Origin: Actinomycetota bacterium
GTDB taxonomy: Bacteria; Actinomycetota; Humimicrobiia; Hakubellales; JAMDDV01
Reading direction: 5' to 3'
Assembly: GCA_023488455.1 (NCBI GenBank)
Contig: JAMDDV010000018.1
Location: forward strand, 1 to 64,000
DNA length: 64,000 bases
The notes under the pieces are model-generated. The model did no database searches. It saw nothing but the letters and a program-made list of their open reading frames with translations, and had not been told where the DNA came from. Positions 53,393 through 64,000 of the stretch are shown one piece after another (the stretch's first letter is position 1; each line of letters opens with the position of its first letter). The translations under genes and the position numbers were made by a program.

Positions 53393-55183
53393 CTATGTAA
53401 GTTTAATTTCTTTTGATAGTATTGTGAATGCATCATTTGGAGGTAAAAACATATCGCTTTCATATATTTTTGATGTCTTTTCTAAAAATAATTCTTGCAA
53501 TTTTTCTATAGTTAAACCTAATTCTTTAGATAATTTATTTACCCAATCAACTACGGCTGATACAAGAAATCTTTTATTACCTACATGGCTTGGGCCAATC
53601 AAATCCATAAAACAAACCATAAGGTAGTATTCTAGTGCTAAAATTTTATTTCCAAACTTCTCATATATTTGCCCGATTCTCAAAATTGAACTCCTGCATA
53701 GATCCATTTCCCTAATTGACTTATGTCTTTCTATATTTTGTTCAACAATTTGTATTAGGGCCTCTTCAATTTTACAATTGCTGTTTTTCATTATATCAGC
53801 TGCTACTTTTTCAGTTGATCTCTGGCTTAGTAAAGTATCAAGAATAAAATTTCGTTTAGACCTCTCAGACTTAATGTCGTTCATCTCATTGACCTGAGTT
53901 TCAGTAAGCATAACCCTTTCATCCGCAAAAACATTGTTTCTTACAAAAACCATATTACCGCACAAGTTACACCTTCCCTTTGAAAAGGGACGATGTAACA
54001 TAACCTGTATACAATATGGACAGATACCTTTATTATAATAGTCAACATTTGAATCGAATAATTTAACATCTATACCATCAAACAGAATGCTTTCATAAAA
54101 AACCTTGCTGGGCTGTTGTTTTTCACAGTAAACGTCTTTTGGCAATAAAACAACCATTGTTCTGGAAGTTCTATTGTGTTTTAAAAGTGATTTTACATTT
54201 TCATGAAACTGGCTTATAAGTCTATAAACCTCTTCTTTAAAAGGTTTAAACATTGGTAAATTTGGGATTTCAGGGCTGCGTTGATTAGGCTCTAGAGAGT
54301 AATTTGCAACTATTATCTCATACTTTCTTGGCCACTTTTCAATCTTGAAATCTTTTATTGGAAATTCCATAATTCCATACCTTTGGACAAGGAGTTTTTT
54401 CAATTCCTGCTCAAATAACCTTATCTCTTCCTTTATCTTTATATATTCATAGTTTGTAAAACCCACATCTCTTAATATAGCAATTAATTCATTGATTGTA
54501 AGATTTTGACTAGCGCTGTGTTTGGCCATAATGTAAATACCGGACAACCGGGTTATTTTATTTTCTAACTCACTTTCAATAAAAGCTTTGGACATGTCAG
54601 GCCTATTGTGAAGCAGACATGAAGCAAGTAACGCATTTGAGGAGTAATTAAGAAAAGACCTATTCCTGTGGTTTTGTCTTAAACGCAAGACTGTTCTAAA
54701 GGCTTCTTCGTATTTTCCCCAAAAGAGGTGCCTTTCAAGTCCATAGTAAAATACGAATACATAACCAATATCTATCTCGGAATCTATATTTGTTAACCAG
54801 TTTAGGTAAAGCCATCTTTGTTCAGGATACATTCTCTCAAAAGATGGGCAATACCCTATTTTAGGTATACTACTTGGATTGGGGTGATTCTTTATCGGTG
54901 CTTTGCAATATATTGCACTTGGTTCTAGGGTTCCAATTGGGATTTCAAATACTAAACTACCATTACTGTTACTGTATTTCCAATTTTCAGTTTCTGGACC
55001 AATATTATCGTGCGGTTCATCAATAAACCATAGCAACTCAAATATTTCTGGAGGTATAATTGTGAGGATAGCTGAAATTTTCTTGCTGAACTGATGAGTA
55101 ACATTTTTTTCTAAAACTTCAGTATCAACATTTTGCATACTACTTTTCTCGAACTCTTTTTTTATTCTATTTAAAAAGTCCAT
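53393..55183 (-). CDS. TerB_N-domain protein with zinc ribbon
   Basis: A large protein (about 596 residues from ATG 55181-55183) of the TerB_N group. The signature YPEQRWLYLNWL is followed by IDIGYVFVFYYGLERHLFW, with the GLER motif at about 160-163 of the longer frame. A CxxC...CxxC zinc ribbon lies near residues 400-420 (CPYC, CNLC). TerB_N proteins occur with tellurite-resistance and phage-defence genes; the biochemical role is unknown. A TTG 12 codons upstream is possible, but a TATAAT at about 55200-55206 between the two suggests the shorter form. Confidence 0.75.
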   Translation of the reverse strand: MDFLNRIKKEFEKSSMQNVDTEVLEKNVTHQFSKKISAILTIIPPEIFELLWFIDEPHDNIGPETENWKYSNSNGSLVFEIPIGTLEPSAIYCKAPIKNHPNPSSIPKIGYCPSFERMYPEQRWLYLNWLTNIDSEIDIGYVFVFYYGLERHLFWGKYEEAFRTVLRLRQNHRNRSFLNYSSNALLASCLLHNRPDMSKAFIESELENKITRLSGIYIMAKHSASQNLTINELIAILRDVGFTNYEYIKIKEEIRLFEQELKKLLVQRYGIMEFPIKDFKIEKWPRKYEIIVANYSLEPNQRSPEIPNLPMFKPFKEEVYRLISQFHENVKSLLKHNRTSRTMVVLLPKDVYCEKQQPSKVFYESILFDGIDVKLFDSNVDYYNKGICPYCIQVMLHRPFSKGRCNLCGNMVFVRNNVFADERVMLTETQVNEMNDIKSERSKRNFILDTLLSQRSTEKVAADIMKNSNCKIEEALIQIVEQNIERHKSIREMDLCRSSILRIGQIYEKFGNKILALEYYLMVCFMDLIGPSHVGNKRFLVSAVVDWVNKLSKELGLTIEKLQELFLEKTSKIYESDMFLPPNDAFTILSKEIKLT

Positions 55184-55247
55184 AAAACCACAATTTTTAT
55201 TATTATACGATATTTCCAATCTCGAATTTATTTATAATTTATTTTTA

Positions 55248-56693
55248 CTATTCTTTTAACGACTGTTGTAAAAGTGAATTGACGATGTCAGGATTTGCCC
55301 TGCCCCTGCTCTTCCTCATGACCTGGCCGACCAGGAATGCCAGTGCACTTGTCTTACCGCTCCTGAAGTCCTGCACCGCCTTTGGGTTTTCGCCAATAAC
55401 CTCATCTATTATCAGCTTAATGCCGGACTCGTCCGATATCTGCGTAAGCCCTCTGCTTTCAACTATATCAATAGGGGATCTTCCTGATTCAAAAACATCA
55501 GCAGCGACCTCCTTAGCGATCTTACCGCTGATCCTGCCCTGATTTATCAACATTATCAGCTCCACAAGATTTTGCGGGGTAATCCTGCTCTCGCCTATCG
55601 ATATGGATTTCTCGTTTAAAAATGCGCTGACCTCAGAGAAAATCCAGTTATATACCGACCTGTAATCCTTGCATATAGCAGCACTCTCCTCGAAAAACTC
55701 ACACAGCGCAGGATTTGACGCCAGAAGCTCAGCCTGATCTTTTGACAGGTCGTAATCTCGTTGATATCGTGCAATTCTCTGCTGAGGCAGCTCACTAACC
55801 CTTGAGCGCAGCTCATGGACATATCCATCTTTGATGTTCATCGGTACGAGATCTGGCTCTGGAAAATACCTGTAATCGTGAGCATACTCCTTGGATCTAA
55901 GCGAGCTCGTTTTGCCAGTCCTTGAATCGAAATGCCTGGTCTCCTGAACCAGCTTATCTCCGTGCTCAAGGGCATCGATCTGTCTTTTTACTTCGTATTC
56001 AAGGCCCTTCACAAGAGACTTGAACGAATTTATATTCTTTATCTCAGTTTTCACGCCAAATGCGCTCTCACCCCTTCTCCTTACCGAGATATTCGCATCA
56101 CAGCGCATGGAACCCTCCTCGAGGTTGCAATCCGAAACACCAAGATACCGCAGTAGGTCGCGTAGAGAAACCATGAACAGCCTTGCATCCTCTGTGTTGT
56201 GGATATCGGGTTCTGATACTATCTCCAATAGTGGTATGCCCGCACGGTTAAAATCGACAAGGCTGTACTCTGCTTCCGTTATGCGGCCAGTATCGCCAGG
56301 ATGAATCAGCTTTGCCGTATCCTCTTCAAGGTGAACCCTGGTGATCCCGATCCCCCTGCTTGAATCTCCCTCGAGGTCCAAATAACCGCTTCGCGCAAGC
56401 GGATAGTCGTACTGCGATATCTGATAGCCCTTAGGGAGATCAGGGTAAAAATAGTTCTTGCGGTGAAACTGGGTAAAACTGCCAACCTCGCAGTTAAGTG
56501 CCAGGCCTACGATGAGTGCGTATTCAACAGCACGTCTGTTTATCACGGGAAGCGTGCCAGGAAGGGCAAGGCAGACAGGGCATACCAGCGTGTTCGGCTC
56601 AGCACCGAATGTGGTGGGACACCCACAAAACATCTTTGTCCTCGTCAAGAGCTCAACGTGAATCTCAAGTCCGATTACTGGTTCGTAATTCAT
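55248..56693 (-). CDS. gatB: Aspartyl/glutamyl-tRNA(Asn/Gln) amidotransferase subunit B
   Basis: The tRNA-binding kinase-like subunit of GatCAB, which converts Glu-tRNA(Gln) or Asp-tRNA(Asn) to the amide form. The 481-residue protein begins with the [15 protein letters not shown] motif, has the zinc-binding CGCP and CPVCLALPG cysteines and the [18 protein letters not shown] segment, and ends with the helical YqeY-type tail. It overlaps gatA by four bases and is the last gene of the ligA-gat operon. Confidence 0.97.
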   Translation of the reverse strand: MNYEPVIGLEIHVELLTRTKMFCGCPTTFGAEPNTLVCPVCLALPGTLPVINRRAVEYALIVGLALNCEVGSFTQFHRKNYFYPDLPKGYQISQYDYPLARSGYLDLEGDSSRGIGITRVHLEEDTAKLIHPGDTGRITEAEYSLVDFNRAGIPLLEIVSEPDIHNTEDARLFMVSLRDLLRYLGVSDCNLEEGSMRCDANISVRRRGESAFGVKTEIKNINSFKSLVKGLEYEVKRQIDALEHGDKLVQETRHFDSRTGKTSSLRSKEYAHDYRYFPEPDLVPMNIKDGYVHELRSRVSELPQQRIARYQRDYDLSKDQAELLASNPALCEFFEESAAICKDYRSVYNWIFSEVSAFLNEKSISIGESRITPQNLVELIMLINQGRISGKIAKEVAADVFESGRSPIDIVESRGLTQISDESGIKLIIDEVIGENPKAVQDFRSGKTSALAFLVGQVMRKSRGRANPDIVNSLLQQSLKE

Positions 56694-58141
56694 TTCACCA
56701 TCCAGTTTAGCCCGAGCTCCCTCTCCAGCGCGAAAGCTGCATTCAAAATTCTTCCCTCGCTGAAATGCGGTCCAATGATCTGAAAACCGACTGGCAGGCC
56801 ATTAGACTGTCCGCACGGCAGCGAGAGAGCAGGCAAACCCGCCAGATTAACCGGGATCGTGCAGATATCGGATAGATACATGCTCAACGGATCGTCCACC
56901 TTCTCACCGAGCTTAAATGCAGTACTAGGTGAGGTCGGGGAAACCAGTAAATCATACTTTGAAAAAGCATCGCTGAAATCCTTAATTATCAATGTCCTGA
57001 CCTTCTGCGCCTGTCCATAGTATGCATCGTAGTAACCAGCGCTGAGCGCATAGGTTCCAAGCATTATCCTTCGCTTGACCTCTCTACCAAACCCTTTTGC
57101 CCTCGTCCTGCGGTACATCTCCCTTATCCCATTTGCCCCCTCATCCCTGAAACCGTACTTAACCCCATCATATCGCGCAAGATTTGAGCTGGCTTCCGCG
57201 GGCGCGATCAGATAATAAGCAGGTAATGCATATTTGATATTGGGCAGCGATGTCTCCTCAACTTCCACTCCAATCTTCTCCATCCTTGCAAGCGCATCCC
57301 TGAAAACAGCAAGCACCTGATCATCAATGCCCTCACCAGACAACTCTTTCGGTACTCCTATTCTTATGCCCTTCACGTTACCCTTTAGTGAACTCAGATA
57401 ATCGATGCTATCCCTCCTAACGGAAGTTGAATCAAGTGGATCGTGACCTGATATCACACTTAAAAGCAGGGCACAGTCCTCAACCGTCCTCGTCATGGGC
57501 CCAATCTGGTCAAGCGATGAAGCAAATGCGACTAGCCCGTACCTGGAGACAAGCCCATAGGTGGGCTTAAGTCCGACAATTCCACAAAACGACGCGGGCT
57601 GTCTTATCGATCCTCCTGTATCGGAGCCAAGCGCAACTGTCGCATGACCTGCTGCCACAGCAGCAGCAGAGCCGCCGCTTGAACCTCCTGGGACCCTGGT
57701 GATATCCCAGGGGTTTTTAACTGGACCGTATGCAGAGTTTTCGTTGGACGAGCCCATTGCGAACTCGTCCATGTTTGTCTTCCCAACCATCAGGAAATCA
57801 TTCTCTGCAAGCTTCCTTACTACCGTTGCATCAAATACTGGAACATAATTCTCAAGGATTTTCGAGGCACATGTGGTCCTGATGCCACATGTGGAAATCA
57901 GGTCTTTAACAGCAGTGGGGATTCCAAACAACATGCCAAACCTATCGCTGCTCTTCAACTTGAGATCAAAGACTTTTGCACCGGCAATTGCCTTTTCTGG
58001 AGTCAGCGTCAAATAGCAGTTAAGATCTCGACCGTCCCCGTAGATCCGCCCAAAAATGCTCTCGATGACCTCAGATGGTTTAGTTTCCCTCTTTTTGTAT
58101 AAGTCCAGCAGTTGTACAGCAGTCAGTTCGTAAAATCTCAT
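56690..58141 (-). CDS. gatA: Glutamyl-tRNA amidotransferase subunit A
   Basis: The glutaminase subunit of GatCAB, 483 residues, of the amidase signature family. The [20 protein letters not shown] segment followed by [12 protein letters not shown] supplies the Ser-cis-Ser part of the catalytic triad, and GIPTAVKDL contains the catalytic Lys. It lies one base after gatC and overlaps gatB by four bases. Length is normal for the family. Confidence 0.97.
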   Translation of the reverse strand: MRFYELTAVQLLDLYKKRETKPSEVIESIFGRIYGDGRDLNCYLTLTPEKAIAGAKVFDLKLKSSDRFGMLFGIPTAVKDLISTCGIRTTCASKILENYVPVFDATVVRKLAENDFLMVGKTNMDEFAMGSSNENSAYGPVKNPWDITRVPGGSSGGSAAAVAAGHATVALGSDTGGSIRQPASFCGIVGLKPTYGLVSRYGLVAFASSLDQIGPMTRTVEDCALLLSVISGHDPLDSTSVRRDSIDYLSSLKGNVKGIRIGVPKELSGEGIDDQVLAVFRDALARMEKIGVEVEETSLPNIKYALPAYYLIAPAEASSNLARYDGVKYGFRDEGANGIREMYRRTRAKGFGREVKRRIMLGTYALSAGYYDAYYGQAQKVRTLIIKDFSDAFSKYDLLVSPTSPSTAFKLGEKVDDPLSMYLSDICTIPVNLAGLPALSLPCGQSNGLPVGFQIIGPHFSEGRILNAAFALERELGLNWMVK

Positions 58142-58142
58142 A

Positions 58143-58424
58143 TTAGACTATTGGAGGTACCTTAAAGCTGTCCGCTTCTCTTAAAGGAGCGTTCCTCAAA
58201 ATTTCTTCTCTATCAAGAGGCTTTATCGGTTCATCATCCCGGAAAACATTTTCCATCGCAACAGCATGAGAAGTCGGCTCGACATCTCTGATATCGAGCT
58301 CCTTGATCTTCTCAACGTGTTCGAGGATCCCTGACAGTTCAACTGACATCTTTTTCTTCTCATCCTCGCTCAGATCCAGCTCTGCCAGATTTGCTATATG
58401 TTGAATCTCTTTATCGGATATCAA
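58143..58424 (-). CDS. gatC: Glutamyl-tRNA amidotransferase subunit C
   Basis: The small 93-residue stabilising subunit of Gat[23 protein letters not shown] and the [14 protein letters not shown] helix are diagnostic, and the C-terminal stretch ([12 protein letters not shown]) is the conserved belt contacting GatA. The gene sits immediately before gatA and four bases after the CPBP protease gene. Confidence 0.95.
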   Translation of the reverse strand: MISDKEIQHIANLAELDLSEDEKKKMSVELSGILEHVEKIKELDIRDVEPTSHAVAMENVFRDDEPIKPLDREEILRNAPLREADSFKVPPIV

Positions 58425-58428
58425 AAGT

Positions 58429-59166
58429 TCACCTCGTGAAAATATAGTAAAAGATTATTACATAAAAGATGTTATTTAGTGAATGGATTATTATGGGAGC
58501 GACGAGCGATTTTGTCCTGTCGTAAACAAATGTCAGGACAAAGCCGATAAACAGAAGAGGTGCTATCTGATAAGGTTCCAGATGAAACACTGCAAAAAGC
58601 GCTGCCGATATAATTATTCCTGCCCACCTGGGGACCCTCTTTATCAAACCAGCATAGATGAACCCCCTGAAGAAAGACTCCTCGATTATGGGAGCGATGA
58701 CCACCACAATCGGGATGAGGACGTAAATGGATATATCACCCTTTAACAACAAACCCAGTATCTTGCTGTCGGGTATATCAAATCCAATATATTTCGAGAG
58801 CAAAAATACTACAATCCCGTAAATAAAATTGGCAAAAATTATCAGGATGAATGAGGAGACAGAAATTAATAGTGTCTTGAGCGGATTCGCTGGCTGAAAG
58901 CCGAGGTCAGACAGGTTGCTCTTTCTTTTAAAGAATACGAAAAACCATATAAGCCCGATCATCACAATCGACTGAATTGCGTAGGAGATCACAAGATCAA
59001 CGGTGCTTATGCTCCCACCGGAGGCAAAAAGATGCAGCGATGATACCTTCAACACCAGAAAAACAGGATAAAAAATGAGCATAAAAAGAGGGAATAAAAG
59101 AATGGATGCGATTATAGCATCAGAGAACTTCCATTTTATGCTCTCAGGATCTATCCCCAGAACCAA
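58429..59166 (-). CDS. CPBP-family intramembrane metalloprotease
   Basis: A 245-residue membrane protein with about seven hydrophobic segments. The CPBP (Rce1-like) motifs are EESFFRGFIYAGL (Glu-Glu and Arg), FAVFHLEPYQ (His) and a final HSLNNI. Family members cleave prenylated or bacteriocin-related substrates, or have roles in self-protection. The start is TTG (59164-59166), since no ATG fits. It is wedged between ligA and gatC with almost no spacing, a conserved-looking but functionally unexplained position. Confidence 0.85.
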   Translation of the reverse strand: MVLGIDPESIKWKFSDAIIASILLFPLFMLIFYPVFLVLKVSSLHLFASGGSISTVDLVISYAIQSIVMIGLIWFFVFFKRKSNLSDLGFQPANPLKTLLISVSSFILIIFANFIYGIVVFLLSKYIGFDIPDSKILGLLLKGDISIYVLIPIVVVIAPIIEESFFRGFIYAGLIKRVPRWAGIIISAALFAVFHLEPYQIAPLLFIGFVLTFVYDRTKSLVAPIIIHSLNNIFYVIIFYYIFTR

Positions 59167-59168
59167 TC

Positions 59169-61960
<2,792 letters not shown>

Positions 61961-62063
61961 CTGGTTTTCTCCTCTCTGAATTTTCTTGATGTATTTGCAA
62001 CATTTCGTTATTAAAAGACCCAATTAAAAAACAATATCATATTTTATATCATATCGAGACGAC

Positions 62064-62090
62064 AAAAGAGGGCAATTTAAACCCTTCTTT
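62064..62090 (-). terminator. Candidate terminator of the 62145 membrane protein gene
   Basis: On the minus strand an AAGAAGGG / CCCTCTTTT stem with a nine-base loop lies about 55 bases after the stop of the small membrane protein gene, followed by a T-run. One base is bulged, so it is a moderate candidate. Confidence 0.35.
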
Positions 62091-62144
62091 AAAATCTAAG
62101 CATTTTTCTGGCGTTTGTAAGCAGTGATAATATAAGGAACTACT

Positions 62145-62471
62145 TCATAAAACAATTAATGCAATGATTAACGAAATTATAAAAAATAATATCAGCCATA
62201 CAACTGTTGAGAGAACTATGAACCCAGCTTCCTTTGGCATCTTCTTAGTAACTAAATAAATTGGATATACAAGTACAATTGAACCTGTAATCAAAGCACT
62301 TATTACAAAAATTGTTAAAACCGTAAATGCCTGCCACATAGTTGTAAGATCAGTATGTGAAGTTGGAAATATATTTGATAAATTATTCATAACAAAGGCA
62401 ATAAAAACTATATAGACAGTTAGAGCAAGAGATTGGTAAAGACCCCTTAAAACAATACCTTTTAATTTCAT
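62145..62471 (-). CDS. Small membrane protein, three predicted helices
   Basis: A 108-residue protein, not recognised. Three hydrophobic segments are seen at about 10-30, 42-65 and 78-105. The start is the ATG at 62469-62471, with AGGAG five bases upstream; an upstream in-frame start eight codons earlier is less likely. It is a single gene with its own candidate terminator and no functional neighbours. Confidence 0.6.
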   Translation of the reverse strand: MKLKGIVLRGLYQSLALTVYIVFIAFVMNNLSNIFPTSHTDLTTMWQAFTVLTIFVISALITGSIVLVYPIYLVTKKMPKEAGFIVLSTVVWLILFFIISLIIALIVL

Positions 62472-62761
62472 GTCTGCTCCTGATTTGATATACATTAAGT
62501 ATATCCATGTATAATTACAAAAGGAATTGCGATAGTAATAATATGTAAGATTGCACCCTAGCCAGGTTTAGCTATCCAGTAATTAACATACCATTCGAAG
62601 TACAATAATGCATACAGTTGAAAATATATAGCAATTGTGTAAATCTATTCTAATGTAGAGCATTTTGAGCCTCTCTATTTGCTTGCATAAAAAGATAGCA
62701 AAAACTATCTTTTAGGGAGGCAAATTTTTCACAGCATCATTTTAATCCATTTGGAGGGAGC
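62472..62761. other. Intergenic region with an AT-rich hairpin
   Basis: Between the small membrane protein (minus) and the HAD-like gene (plus) I see no further coding frame. At 62690-62713 AAAAGATAG and CTATCTTTT form a 9-bp inverted repeat around a six-base loop, 48 bases before the HAD start. It could be an operator. A TTGAGC / TAAAAA pair around 62668-62693 could be the promoter, but the match is weak. Confidence 0.4.
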
Positions 62762-63460
62762 ATGAAGCCATTTCTTCTCTTTGACCTTTACGGCACTCTT
62801 ATTGATATCGAGGTTGACGAAGAGAATGAATCCGTATTCAAATTTATCACAAAATGGCTGAATGCCCAGGGCTTCAAGATAACACCCAAAAAGCTCGCCT
62901 TTTTGTACAAAAGTTGTATCGAAAACAGCCGGAAATTGAAAAAGGATAGGATAAACGAATATGAAATCACCTCGATCTTTTACAATGTGATAAAGTCCAT
63001 AAATCCCACAAAAAGGCCAAAGCGACTATCGGAATGCGCGGCAAGAATATTCAGAATTATGACCACTCGTTATATAAACCTCTTTGATGAAACCCTCGAA
63101 CTCTTAAAACGCGCAAAAAAACAGGGCATCGAGGTTGGCATCATCGCAAATGCGCAGCGATTCAACGCTGAGGTAGAGATGGAAATGTTCAACATAAACA
63201 AATACGTGGACTACTGCGTATTCTCTTCTGATGTCGGGGCCAGAATGCCCGATCCTTCTATATTTTTAAAAGCAAAAGAAGATTTCTGCTGTGATGCTGG
63301 GGATATCTATTTCATTACCTCACACTCAAAAAATAATGTTGAAAGCTTCAACAAGTTCGGAATCGAAACGATCAAGGTAATCCCCAACAAGGGTTTCGAC
63401 TATAAGAATAAGATCCTATCTGCAGATGAAGTCCTCGAATTAATAACAGGAAAGGATTAA
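62762..63460 (+). CDS. HAD-family protein with degenerate catalytic motifs
   Basis: A 232-residue haloacid dehalogenase-superfamily protein. Motif I is FDLYGTL with Asp8 (second Asp replaced by Tyr10, as in dehalogenase-like members). Other motifs are weak: motif II reads IIANAQ, motif III has ARMPDPSIF where KPDP is usual, and motif IV has FITSHSKNN where GDxxxND is usual, so the acidic metal ligands are absent. It may be a non-phosphatase or inactive. A TTGGAGGGAG ribosome binding site precedes the ATG. Confidence 0.75.
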   Translation: MKPFLLFDLYGTLIDIEVDEENESVFKFITKWLNAQGFKITPKKLAFLYKSCIENSRKLKKDRINEYEITSIFYNVIKSINPTKRPKRLSECAARIFRIMTTRYINLFDETLELLKRAKKQGIEVGIIANAQRFNAEVEMEMFNINKYVDYCVFSSDVGARMPDPSIFLKAKEDFCCDAGDIYFITSHSKNNVESFNKFGIETIKVIPNKGFDYKNKILSADEVLELITGKD

Positions 63461-63467
63461 TAAACCT

Positions 63468-64000
63468 TCAGTCACCAAAAAGCCTCCCAATTGTGTCAAA
63501 AGCTTTTTCCTGGTCAATAACAACATAACTGATACCATCAATGGTAGCTGTTTTGCCTGGCAACGTCTCCGCATTCAGGTTTTTCAGCCCGAGCCATGCC
63601 ATAAAAATACCGTATTTGAACAGGTGCGCGGCGTTCATGTCCGTTTTAACATTATTTTTCAATGCCAAAAATATCTTTGGCGACCTCAGTACGAAAACAG
63701 ATGGGTCTGCGAGCCTCTTCATCAACTGCCTCAAAAAATACTGCTGTCGCTCTATCCTTCCCAGATCAGCAGAAGCCGTCGCCCTGCTCCTTACGTAAGC
63801 AAGCGCCTGTTCCCCGTCCATGAGGTAAGTTCCCGGCTCAAAATTAGCTCCCGATTTATCATCTACCAGTCTTTCTGATACGTTTATCGTCACACCACCA
63901 GCAGCATCAACAAGCTCCTTAAACCCCTGAAAATCCATCTCGACAATATGATTTATCTTCAAATCAGTAAGATCTTTTACCGTAGATACCATCAAGTCCT
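63468..64000 (-). CDS. LytR-CpsA-Psr family protein, C-terminal part (cut by window end)
   Basis: The C-terminal portion of an LCP protein, a membrane-anchored ligase that attaches teichoic acid or polysaccharide to peptidoglycan. DLKINHIVEMDFQGFKELVDAAGG and VNVSE-like segments are typical, and the late YVRSRATASADLGRIERQQ carries the conserved Arg/Asp/Arg cluster of the active site. The N-terminus with the signal anchor lies beyond 64000. The presence of LCP supports a Gram-positive-type envelope. Confidence 0.88.
   Translation of the reverse strand, partial: DLMVSTVKDLTDLKINHIVEMDFQGFKELVDAAGGVTINVSERLVDDKSGANFEPGTYLMDGEQALAYVRSRATASADLGRIERQQYFLRQLMKRLADPSVFVLRSPKIFLALKNNVKTDMNAAHLFKYGIFMAWLGLKNLNAETLPGKTATIDGISYVVIDQEKAFDTIGRLFGD

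Noticed and set aside
43530..55219. Prophage or integrative element
   Set aside because: No integrase, transposase, capsid or terminase gene is seen, no tRNA borders the island and I found no flanking direct repeats by eye.

Overview
The window is almost entirely bacterial chromosome, gene-dense, with nearly all genes on the minus strand. The order polA - rpsA - coaE - uvrB at the left end is the conserved actinobacterial arrangement (as in Mycobacterium). An AcsE-like methyltetrahydrofolate methyltransferase hints at a Wood-Ljungdahl type C1 metabolism. Together with moderate G+C, the short HisG plus HisZ system and strong AG-rich ribosome binding sites, this suggests a deep-branching, probably anaerobic Actinomycetota-like organism. 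That placement is inference.

Layout. 1-5366: uvrB (cut by the window start), coaE, rpsA with its own terminator and promoter, polA; then a tRNA-Leu(CAA) on the plus strand. 5567-11824: an accessory stretch with a MarR regulator and methyltransferase, a radical SAM/UbiA pair, an alkyltransferase-like protein, membrane proteins and an MNT/HEPN pair. 11840-20459: a compact histidine operon hisZ-G-D-C-B-H-A-F-IE ending in pfkA, with a recognisable promoter. 20566-23991: dnaE, preceded by a TrpR/YerC-type gene.

24331-41510 is one long polycistron read right to left: a homocitrate/Re-citrate synthase-like gene, a second leuC/leuD pair and an isocitrate dehydrogenase (a probable route to 2-oxoglutarate), then ilvD, ilvB, ilvN, a class V aminotransferase, serA and a histidine phosphatase (a probable serine route), then leuA, leuC, leuD, leuB and cimA. 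It makes the carbon skeletons of Leu, Val, Ile, Ser and probably Glu, but ilvC is not in it. A promoter with a palindromic operator candidate sits just upstream.

41780-43473 holds small membrane and coiled-coil proteins and a divergent plsY-like gene without a normal start codon. 43530-55219 is a visibly AT-rich island with a defence or DNA-repair flavour: a PD-(D/E)XK nuclease, a small HicB-like ORF, a frameshifted gene, GIY-YIG and DUF6884-type proteins, a RadA-like ATPase with an HNH protein, an SMC-like/Mre11-like pair and a TerB_N protein. No integrase or transposase is seen.

55248-62023 returns to housekeeping: an operon AcsE-like - ligA - CPBP protease - gatC - gatA - gatB. The right end has a small membrane protein, a degenerate HAD protein and a LytR-CpsA-Psr protein cut by the window end.
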